NCBI GenBank assembly: GCA_015680685.1
Contig: MNCI01025327.1
Coordinates: 185,303 to 206,773 of the forward strand
Reading direction: 5' to 3'
Length of the DNA: 21,471 nucleotides
DNA from: Gnetum montanum
Taxonomy: Eukaryota; Streptophyta; Gnetopsida; Gnetales; Gnetaceae
This document shows positions 9,460 through 16,807 of the stretch, piece by piece. The position numbers and the translations under genes are program-made. The notes beneath the pieces are model-generated. The model saw only the letters and a program-made list of their open reading frames with translations, was not told the origin of the DNA and ran no database searches. Positions within the stretch are counted from its first letter, which is position 1. Each line of letters starts with the position of its first letter.

Positions 9460-11461
9460 TATTAATCCTGCTTGTTGCTAGAATGGGGGTTATCCCCATA
9501 ACTAAATGGTTGAGCATGGTAAGGATTAATGAATGGAATATGAGGATCCTTGCATGTTGGAAATATTCGGGCTTGGTCATATTTACCCCATTGGGCTCCA
9601 CACACTTGGTTATAGTAAGCATAGTGGGGCAATCTGTAAGATGTGGTTCTTGGGTAAAGATTGACCCACTATGATGTTTTTGACTGTAAGATGGTATGCA
9701 AGGATCAGGATGTCACTATCCATGGTTGTATTCATTGGACTGATTGGTTGTTGGAGTGTTAATTGGTGGCCATGATGAAGTAACACGAGGTGTTGGGTTC
9801 GAAGATAAGGGTACATCACAGGGTTGGACTTGTGTTGAGTTGGAGGATGCAGTGGCCTTGGAATTGTGTTGTCCCTTCCTAGGGTCATTTCTAAAGAAGG
9901 GACACCTTCGATGTTGCTAAGGTCTCTCACCACTATTGGCAATAGTAGCACAAGTAACGTTCGGGGGTTGTTGCTGTGGTGCAGACACTTCAGGAACAAT
10001 GGGTGGTGATGTAGAAGGAGGGAAAGGATGAGAACATTGAAATTTAGGAGAAGTGTAAGGTACACAAGGCAATGGTTGTGTTGAGGACATGGGATGATAG
10101 TATTGAGGAGAATAGTAATGTGGCGAGATAGAGTATGTGGACCTAGTTTGGGAAACAGGATGTTGAACTAGATAAGCATTTGGATTCGGTTGATATAAAG
10201 GGTATCTTTAGTTTTGGGGTGGCTTCCCCCACGATTGGGATTGTTGCCACTGTGATCAAACACAGTATCTCTGTATGAACTTTAGATGTAACATGTTCCC
10301 CCAATGCTCATATAAATGTAACAATATTGGGCATTGGCCCTTGGGGTGATCATACAGGCAAATGTTGCATTCATACGTATGATTGGCAGTTGAGCTCTTA
10401 TTTTCCTTATCCCTTCTTTCTGATTGTTTAATAATACTTTTTCTTGCTTCTTTGGTTGTCAAAAATCTATCTCCAATGATATCAATATATTATCCACACT
10501 TTTTATGCGTCCATTCCAACATCTTATTGATCTTTTCTTCGACTTCCTCTAATGATTGTTGTACCAACAAAGATGGTTCTTTCTCCTTGTGATAGGTTGA
10601 TTTCTTCTTTTTATGATCATGGGCCTTTGTTAAGTTGAGATTTTGGCCCTATTGATGTTTTTCAACACTCTCCCATCTAGCTAATTCTCCTTCTTCTCTT
10701 GCTACCTGGTTAATGAGCTCTTGGACTTGATGGGTTTGTAGTTCGTATAGTTGACCTTGGGCATACATTCCTAAGGTCTCTCTTGTTTGATCACGAAGCC
10801 CATCAATGATATAGTACATTAGCCTTTCCTCGGAGAACCCATGGCCTAGACAGTTGTTTAACAATGCATAATATCTTTCTAAGGCCATGTCTAAGGGTTC
10901 ATGGTGTGCTTGTTTCCACTCTTGGATTTGTTTCCTCAAGGCTGATACTCTTGCATAGGTTTGATATCTTTCGTTAAAAAGTTCTACCATTGTTGGCCAA
11001 TGTCGTATTGAATTTGGTTTTAACGATCTATACCATACTTTTGCTTGGCCAACGAGTGTCATAGGGAAGAGCTTGAGTTTTTTCCAACCGTTATCAATGT
11101 TGTTCCAGGTACAGGCATCATAGAAGGCTTGTAAATGTTGATGCAGATCTAAGTCATAGCCTCATAAAAAATTGGAAAAGTTTTTAAAATCAAGCCTGGG
11201 TGGATGGCTCGCTTTATGATGCCTACGGGAGATTCGAACAGCCTCTTGTATTTGCGTTAGGCTTGTAGTGGACAGTAGGGGTTCATTGTCATCTTGTAAG
11301 TTATGCTTCCATGTGTTGAGACGATGTTGCCTTCGTTTATGTTTATAAGAAACCCCCACTTCAGATTGCGTTCTCCAATCTTCATTGTCATATAAGTCAT
11401 TGGTTCTCCAATGAACTTCCTCACTAGGTGTGGCATTATCATAGTCTTGTAGGAGAGCCAT
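9460..11461 (-). pseudogene. Decayed gag of element 2 with Athila-type zinc knuckle
   Basis: The ATG at 11461 opens a single frame (MALLQDYDNATPSEE) that stays in register for about 660 codons, with stops at 11162, 10649, 10490, 10256, 10208, 9917, 9716 and 9713 and no frameshift. Blocks in order: QDDNEPLLSTTSLTQIQEA, LQAFYDAC, MTLVGQAKVWYRSLKP, SIRHWPTMVELFNERYQTYA, HEPLDMALERYYALLNN, IIDGLRDQTRETLGMYAQGQ, QVAREEGEL; all have counterparts in element 1. The knuckle CNICLYDHPKGQC (about 10330-10375) is CX2CX3HX4C with all four ligands intact. A Pro/Gln-rich tail follows, including RRCPFFRNDPRKG. The first stop sits at a Trp codon of element 1 (EWGYN), as expected for TGG to TGA. Gag forms the particle and binds RNA. 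The frame ends without reaching any protease motif. Confidence 0.85.
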
Positions 11462-11582
11462 GGTTGTGAAGTTGTGCGTGAATTTATGTGTGAATTTTTA
11501 TAATTATTTCTTTCTAAAAGATATATCGTTAATTTCTATACAGCGACCTTGTATGATATAACCAATCTAGATAACTAGCATC

Positions 11583-11600
11583 GTCTTCGGCAATGGCGCC
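11583..11600 (-). promoter_or_regulatory. Primer-binding site of element 2 (tRNA-Asp)
   Basis: The plus strand reads TCTTCGGCAATGGCGCCA, which matches the 3' end of plant tRNA-Asp with CCA at 15 of 18 positions, all mismatches being transitions. One base separates it from the right LTR. This sets the orientation and makes 11602-12529 the 5' LTR. Confidence 0.85.
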
Positions 11601-12136
11601 AATGATGAGTGGCGAGGTACCCCTACACTCAACCATACGAATATGAGCGTTTCACGCATGATCCGATCGAACTCTGCAGATGGACTAGTTGTGGTATTTA
11701 GATAGTTATCCTTAGGTCACAGTTCACTATCTTCCCATCTGGACTAGTGTTCACTTTCTCACGTATGGTTTAGTCCAGAGTGAGGTGTATGATGTGTTCC
11801 TATGCTAATGCTACTCCTGGGTATGATGGTAAATAAGATTAACTAAGATAAGAGAGAAAGGGTGAGAGAGAATCTAAACTAGCCTAAGTGCGATGAGCAT
11901 CCGTACACATCTTGGACTTTGTGCACGACTACCACTGGGATTACTAAGCGCAGATCCTAGGTACGCTATTGGGTTACCAAGTAGTCACACTTAAATGCTC
12001 GTAATCAAGTCGTACTCATTCCACGTTTAATAGGAGATAAGGGTGAAGAGATATTAACTAGGAAAGCAGTAAATAACAATTAAATAATTAATTAATTAAA
12101 CTAAGTGAATGCTGCAATGATGAAGTAATCTCGATC

Positions 12137-12142
12137 TTTATT
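12137..12142 (-). terminator. Polyadenylation signal AATAAA in the right LTR of element 2
   Basis: AATAAA on the minus strand about 170 bp downstream of the TATA box, inside a 12-bp string (TCTTTATTGCCG on plus) shared with the element 1 LTR at the same distance from its TATA box. Confidence 0.55.
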
Positions 12143-12310
12143 GCCGGTCATGTGCGTTTCCAAGTACGTCACACTCGAATAAGAATGCCGTACAATTACA
12201 ATCACCACACTGCGGGATTGCACTGGGAGGAAAGGGTTGAGAGAAATATAAACTTAAAAACTTATAATAAAATCTAAGAAGTAACTCCTAGAACAAGGAA
12301 AGCTACCTCT

Positions 12311-12318
12311 TATTTATA
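12311..12318 (-). promoter_or_regulatory. TATA box in the right LTR of element 2
   Basis: TATAAATA on the minus strand lies 15 bp below the GATAT array and inside ACCTCTTATTTATAG (plus), which is identical in the left LTR. Confidence 0.65.
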
Positions 12319-12333
12319 GAAATTGAGGTAGGC

Positions 12334-12457
12334 CGCGATATCGCGTACGTGATATTGTGGGGCAGACGCGATATAGTGGATGTGATATCACGTATGCGAT
12401 ATCGCGGCTGATGCAATATCGCTGATGTGATATTGCAGCTACGATATCGGGGGTCCG
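12334..12457. repeat. U3 array of GATAT units, about 14-bp period, CpG-rich
   Basis: GATAT (once AATAT) recurs at 12337, 12351, 12370, 12384, 12398, 12415, 12429 and 12443, so five of seven spacings are exactly 14 bp and the others are 17 and 19. The approximate unit is GATATCGCGNATGC. It begins with a perfect 12-bp palindrome, CGCGATATCGCG (12334-12345). CpG-rich sequence in an otherwise AT-rich window makes this stretch a likely methylation target. It lies directly upstream of the TATA box. Confidence 0.9.
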
Positions 12458-12520
12458 ATAACTAGGCCTGACAGACCATATCTTGTATCAGGGCTCCGAT
12501 AACTAGGTTTGATAGACCAT
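12454..12520. repeat. Direct repeat of 26 bp near the U3 outer end
   Basis: Two 26-bp copies at 12454-12479 and 12495-12520 (offset 41) both start TCCGATAACTAGG and end AGACCAT, differing at three positions, all transitions. They lie between the GATAT array and the LTR terminus. Confidence 0.9.
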
Positions 12521-12529
12521 GACTCATCA

Positions 12530-12534
12530 AATAT
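12530..12534. repeat. Target-site duplication AATAT, right copy (element 2)
   Basis: AATAT directly follows the ACTCATCA terminus and is identical to 8292-8296. In such AT-rich DNA a chance 5-bp match is not negligible, so it supports but does not prove a single insertion. Confidence 0.7.
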
Positions 12535-12612
12535 GAAATGCTCTTTAACTAACCAATCAAGTAAATTGTAATAGTATAACAATATGAAATACTCTTTTAA
12601 TGTTCAAATTCT

Positions 12613-13070
12613 ATCATCATCATCATCATAGCTTTATTCCAAAAAAATGGGGTTGGTTACATGAGTTCTTTTTCATCATTCATCTTTACAAAGAGCTAGA
12701 TCTTTTTTTATTTGTAGATTTTTCAAATCATGTTCAATTGTTTCTCCCATATCTTCTTTGGTCTTCCTTTCAATGGCTTTTTAGGAATAGTAATGTAGCA
12801 ACCTTTATTTAGGCTCATTGTCTGATCTTCTTTGCACATGTTCAAACCATCTAAGTTGTGATTCTTGTTGTAAATGTTCCAAATTGCAATTCAAAGTTTC
12901 TGTCACTAGGCTTGCTTCTTTATCCATACCCATGCATGATGTGGGAATCCTTTTCCACTTTCACAAGATCCAAGTGATGATGTTATGTATTATTTGTTGA
13001 GGATGTTCTAGCAAGCCCTTTCCCATTTTCCATAGCAACCAAGCCTCTAGCTATTGCACATCACATCTAG
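12613..13070 (-). mobile_element. 3' end of an RTE-like LINE with an ATG-repeat tail
   Basis: On the minus strand, SQLRWFEHVQRR (about 12823-12862) is the signature near the C-terminus of plant RTE-type reverse transcriptase ORFs. It is followed after frameshifts by KGRPKKIWEK, then IEHDLKNLQ and KRTHVTNP, matching the GRPKK and 'HV.NP' blocks that close these ORFs. Upstream, EAWLLWKMGKG and NIITWILWKWKR fit the preceding stretch less securely. The element ends in a (ATG/GAT)n tail, on the plus strand ATCATCATCATCATCATA at 12613-12630, the microsatellite-type 3' end known for this clade. It is 5' truncated, as is usual for target-primed insertions, and carries stops and frameshifts. Confidence 0.75.
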
Positions 13071-13246
13071 GAAATGCCCTAGCATATACAAAATTTGAAA
13101 AAAAATTGATTCATGAGATTTGACAAGGTTTTCTAGTTAGCTCCCAACTTGAGACTAATCCTCCTCCTTTCATATTTAGGCTTGGGACCTAAAAAATCTT
13201 TGGACTTGAAAATTTTTTGAACTTAAATAATTTTAGCAAATTGCAT

Positions 13247-13490
13247 ATAGTAGATAAAGTGAGTTAGGAAGAAAAGAAAGAAACTTGCAAAAAAAAAAAA
13301 AAAAAAGAGATTTACATGGGAAAAATTGCTAAATTAAATTGTAGAAATGATAAACATCTTTAAAAATTTTAGTTGATCACATGTAGCAACTAAATAAAGT
13401 TAGGAAGAAAAGAAAGAAGCTTGCAAAAAAAGAAAAGAAAATAGATTGCAAGGAAAAGACTGCTAAATTAAATTGCAAAAATGAAAAACA
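13247..13490. repeat. Degenerate tandem duplication, offset about 136 bp, with poly-A runs
   Basis: GTTAGGAAGAAAAGAAAGAA at 13263 recurs at 13399 with one change just beyond, and in both copies is followed by TTGCAAAAAAA, a GCTAAATTAAATTG block and AAACA. Copy 1 has an 18-A run at 13289-13306; copy 2 has a shorter, interrupted one. No coding signal is visible. Confidence 0.85.
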
Positions 13491-13919
13491 TTGGAGCATG
13501 AAGTACTTTTAGGGGATTTCACTCCTCGTCAATGTGCTTTGGTAGAATGTTGGATGTGTGCAAATGTAGGGATGATAGTAAAGAATTTATAGGAAGAAAG
13601 TGATACTTTTTAAACAAAAAAAAAAAAAAGAGTTGGCACATGGTTGGATTTTTGGAAAAAAAAAACTCAACCTTTAAATTTTTAGATTTGTGAGGGTGGG
13701 TCATCAATATGATGATTGGAGCTAAGTTTGCTATGCATTAGGAATGTTTGTAGTTTAGAAGGATTTCTCCAATAGATAATAGGTTTGGGAATGACATTTT
13801 CCAAACATATATTTGTGTAAGTAGAGGTTAAAACACCACTTACTCTAGAGCAAGGACAACACCTCATGCTCTTTAATGCATGTCGCTAGGCCATCCAACA
13901 AAAGTTAATCATGTTCACT
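13491..13919. other. No gene seen
   Basis: Short open stretches exist on both strands, for example FTPRQCALVECWMCANVG on plus near 13520, but none carries a motif I recognise. It contains A-runs at 13616-13629 and 13658-13666. Confidence 0.5.
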
Positions 13920-14980
13920 ATCATAGTGGAATTGAATTTTGACCAATTTATGGAGTTTTCACCTGCAAAGGTATGTGAACAACTATAAGAATCATCCTTG
14001 TGGTCCATCATTTCAAGCAACAACAAATGGTATTTTAGAGAATCCTTTGAATTTTGGCACAATCAATAAGATGAAGCCTCTATGAAGATTGAAGGAGTAA
14101 TAGTGCCTTACTTAGTAGAGGCCATTAATAAGGCATTGAACCTGCTAAATATAAGAACCAACATTGCTCAAATATACAAGGTTCAACACAGATACTAAGA
14201 ACTTATGGTTGTAGAGGGTACATGGAATAGTTGAGAAAAAATATAATGGATTATCCAAAAATGAAAAGATATCCACAAATTCTACTAGAGAAGGCACTAT
14301 TTTAATGGAAAAATTTCAAGAAAATATGGCATTCTTATGATGTTTGAAAATATAGAGAAGATGTGGAGAAAAAAAAGATATGGAAACCCATTCTTTCATT
14401 CTTTTATCTTATCAAAAAATTATGTGGGAGGGTAGGTATTTTGGGATATACAAATGATGTTAAACACAAAGACCAAAATCCATCACATATAGAGATTTCC
14501 CAGCTAATGCCACCTAATAAAGAACAATTGGAAAAACTAGTAGGCACTAAGAATGCAATAGAAACAACACCAGCAACAAACATTCCAGCCGTAGGAATAG
14601 AGTAAGTAAGACCTAGTGGGTTAACTCTAGTTGTAGAATGAACAGGACCCCATATTCCGCTAGCACAATAGCCAAATTACAGACCTTCTATGAGCCATCT
14701 TCAGCATATTACATAAATAATAATTTGGGATAGCAGGTAAGTATCAAGCATGTATAAAGTAATAGACAATCACAACAGACTTGCCGTATTAATAGGATTA
14801 GCTAGTGGTCAAGTATCTTTATAGATAGGAGAAAATGATAAATGGATAGAAAAAATTTTAGGGAACAAGACATCCTTCCAAGCGATGTTAGAAATAGAAA
14901 AAGGAGCCACTATAATGATTATGAAACACCAAGATGCAACAAGAGTAGTAGAGATAATTATTGATGATATCAAATAATCA
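13920..14980 (+). pseudogene. Decayed plus-strand coding stretch, family not recognised
   Basis: Two plus-strand frames give protein-like text joined by shifts. From 13923: FDQFMEFSPAKVCEQL, a stop, LWSIISSNNKWYFRESFEFW, then MKIEGVIVPYLVEAINKALN and IRTNIAQIYKVQHRY, ending in a stop near 14194. From about 14222 in another frame: MDYPKMKRYPQILLEKALF, KLCGRVGILGYTND, EISQLMPPNKEQLEKLVG (ending at 14603), and from 14753 YKVIDNHNRLAVLIGLASGQ, a stop, IGENDKWIEKILGNKTSFQA, and DATRVVEIIIDDIK with a stop at about 14978. Charged residues and long runs without stops suggest an old coding sequence on the strand opposite to its retroelement neighbours. I cannot assign a family. It has no zinc knuckle, D-S-G or xxDD motif. 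A mobile or virus-derived origin is possible but not shown. Confidence 0.4.
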
Positions 14981-16009
14981 TTTAATGTTTCCATTATTCC
15001 ATCGATAAATATTTCCTGGAACTAAAGATGTTTAAACTTTGGCTAGAACATCAGAAAAAAAAATAATTTTAACCACATTGAAATCTCAATCCTTAGTGAA
15101 ATTTTTGTAATTTTTTTGTGAACTTAGAATTACTTATGAATGCCCAAGGTGTGGTGAATCATAATTGCATGACATCTTTATTTGAGTGGATTATTCCTTG
15201 ACATAATTCATGACTAGAAATAATGATTAATATTTTTCTTCATCATTGCAACATCTCATATAGAATAGATTTACATTTTTATATAATTTACAATTCCTAC
15301 ATAATTTACTATTTTAATGTTCATTAATATGAGAAAAATAAGTATGACTAGTTTCAAGCATCAACTGTAACTATTTTGTAACCTAGTAGTGACTTTACTT
15401 GATTCTCTCAATGGTAAAGTTACTTGGTAATTCTAGTAATAATTACATTAGGCTAAGACATGTATGACAAGGACTAGATACTTATCACTAATAGACTAGA
15501 ATAGCTTTATATTTTCATTGAACTTAGTGAGAAAATTCATAATCATTTTCATCATGATTATCCTTAGCACACTTAAAAAGGAAAACACCATCAACTAATC
15601 ATATACCTCACTAAGTGTTCAATGATATGTTTTGCACTTTGCTAACTCCAAGTGAGAAGATAACGATCACAAACTTAGCATGAACTCAGTAGTATACTTA
15701 CATTATCAATCCACAGATTAAAATCTGGTTGTGTGTGAACACTTGTGACTTGTATGGTTGAGCATAGAAATTCTCTACTCCTCATTAAATGGAAAGAAAA
15801 TGATTTTATTAGCTTTTTACTGGAGTTTATCTTTTTAATTCTCTTAATTTTTCTAGCCAATTTTACAATATATACATTAGAATTAGAGTTTAATGTTGAT
15901 GGTTTCTATTTTTCATCATTTTTAATAGATTTAGCTAATACAATTGCTTCTTGTTACATGTACTTTCTCTACTTTTTCTAATATCAAAGACTAAGAGAAT
16001 ATTGTAAGC
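14981..16009. other. No gene seen; probably remains of the copia relic 2 interior and older DNA
   Basis: Downstream of the copia relic 2 gag (which reads toward lower coordinates) one would expect a zinc knuckle and pol. I find neither between 16009 and 15000. The stretch is AT-rich with only short open frames on both strands. No LTR-like start matching TGTTGTTTTCTAG is visible here, so the 3' end of that element was not found. Confidence 0.45.
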
Positions 16010-16515
16010 TCTACTACTATTCATTAGGAAAGATTTTTAGCCACTTCAGTGGATGATACTTTTGACTCAAATATGCTTGGTAAAATCGATAATTTTCTAG
16101 CAAACTATATCTTCTAATTGAGCTTCACTAACCATGATCATTTCACTTATAACTTCATCCACTTGGCTAAAGAAACCACTGATATTTTTATCCTCTTCTA
16201 TTTTTAGGGCATTATATTGAGCTCGTAGAGTCAATAGCTTAGACTTCTTAACTTTTTCATCTCCTTCATAAATAGCTTGAAGATTCTACCGCTTTTCTTT
16301 GGCAAATTGAAGATGCATAATCTTCATACATACAACCCTATCTAAGCCACATACCAAAGCATTCATAGAACAACCATCATGAATTACATTACTAGTTCCT
16401 TTGTTAATAACCTTTTAGACATCATTGCCATATGCTAAGAGATATATCTTCATCTTGAATTTCCATAAGAAATAATCTATGTTGTTGAACCATGGAGCTT
16501 TATTGGAGGCGAAGC
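16010..16515 (-). pseudogene. Ty1/copia gag relic 2
   Basis: One minus-strand frame from about 16512 gives APWFNNIDYFLWKFKMKIYL, the copia Gag opening block, then SMNALVCGLDRVVCMKIMH, NLQAIYEGDEKVKKSKLLT, LRAQYNALKIEEDKNISGFF and SQVDEVISEMIMVSEAQLED. This is the order of plant copia Gag: 'aL..L', 'W..L...yEG...vk..kL', then 'E.i..f..r...i'. In-frame stops interrupt it, for example after YGNDV, after AKEKR, and after DIVC. It lacks the zinc knuckle and everything beyond. The PBS lies 40 bp upstream in the same orientation. Its LTR differs from that of copia relic 1, so they appear to be separate families. Confidence 0.85.
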
Positions 16516-16551
16516 CTTGTATAAATAGTTAAGTTAGGAGGTGTTGATCAT

Positions 16552-16563
16552 GCTTTGATACCA
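16552..16563 (-). promoter_or_regulatory. Primer-binding site of copia relic 2 (initiator tRNA-Met)
   Basis: The plus strand reads GCTTTGATACCA; the minus strand TGGTATCAAAGC differs at one position from TGGTATCAGAGC. It stands between the gag relic and a TGTTG LTR end at 16566. Confidence 0.85.
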
Positions 16564-16598
16564 AATGTTGTTTTCTAGATAGAGTAATTGGCATTGAG

Positions 16599-16695
16599 AA
16601 GGGAGAAAGGTTGGGGAGGGGTGGTGGGGCGCGGTGGGATGGGGGTGGGGGGGTGTTGAGGGGATGTGAGGGGAAGAAAGGGGGAAGGAGAGGGC
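16599..16695 (+). other. G-rich tract with G-quadruplex potential
   Basis: About 97 bp hold at least nine runs of three or more G on the plus strand, with loops mostly of 1 to 7 bases, including GGGATGGGGGTGGGGGGG. This exceeds the four-run requirement for an intramolecular G-quadruplex. The minus (transcribed-sense) strand is C-rich. G-rich runs near LTR ends are known in plant retrotransposons; copia relic 1 has a shorter one at the same place (about 6540-6560). Confidence 0.85.
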
Positions 16696-16802
16696 TAAAT
16701 CAAGGCCTAATAAAAAAAACTTAGCTAGTTGAAACATAGTAGAAAATCCCAAACTAAAAATTTTCCTAGATGAATATGTAGCTATAATAGAAATTAAATA
16801 GG

Positions 16803-16807
16803 GTAGA
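16803..16807. repeat. Target-site duplication GTAGA, left copy (solo LTR)
   Basis: GTAGA directly precedes TGTCATAGCCC and is repeated exactly at 19738-19742. Confidence 0.85.

Larger units (their letters stand above)
8297..12529 (-). mobile_element. Element 2: gag-only, non-autonomous Athila-like LTR retrotransposon
   Basis: The 4233-bp unit is bounded by TGATGAGT on the left and ACTCATCA on the right, an 8-bp perfect inverted pair, and flanked by AATAT on both sides. Inside, on the minus strand: 5' LTR (12529-11602), tRNA-Asp PBS (11600-11583), a gag with eight stops in one unshifted frame, then a short Pro/Gln-rich tail and an A-rich run before the left LTR. No D-S-G protease, RT or integrase motif is present. 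It resembles the gag-carrying non-autonomous class described in plants, which depends on Pol from relatives such as element 1. I saw no polypurine tract beside the left LTR. The two LTRs are largely dissimilar. Confidence 0.75.
11602..12529 (-). repeat. Right (5') LTR of element 2 (928 bp)
   Basis: It starts TGATGAGTGGCGAGG after the PBS and ends GACTCATCA. In transcription order: U3 with a 26-bp pair and a 14-bp GATAT array, TATA box (12318-12311), AATAAA (12142-12137), U5. It shares its U5 end and an interior block (ACTACCACTGGGATTAC, GGGTTACCAAGT) with the LTR of element 1, but the U3 regions are unrelated. Confidence 0.85.
16566..16807 (-). repeat. Copia relic 2 LTR, U5-side part, interrupted by the solo LTR
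   Basis: It starts TGTTGTTTTCTAG two bases past the PBS and is split at 16807 by the insertion of the solo LTR. It resumes after the second GTAGA copy, from 19743. It contains the G-rich tract. Confidence 0.7.

Noticed and set aside
9366-9460. A polypurine tract next to the left LTR of element 2
   Set aside because: The tract is A-rich on the plus strand, hence T-rich on the element's sense strand. It could be a U-rich box but not a polypurine tract.
9610-10065. A 151-codon minus-strand open frame over the gag tail
   Set aside because: The frame continuous with the zinc knuckle and Gag is a different one, with Pro/Gln-rich text and the PFFRND block shared with element 1.
4458-12529. The recurring TGATGAG boxes as a CRISPR-like or satellite array
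   Set aside because: There are only three copies, thousands of bases apart, each sitting at an LTR end beside a PBS or a target duplication.
12613-12630. An (ATC)n run as an independent microsatellite or a poly-His gene
   Set aside because: It sits exactly at the 3' end of the LINE coding relic, where this clade carries such tails.
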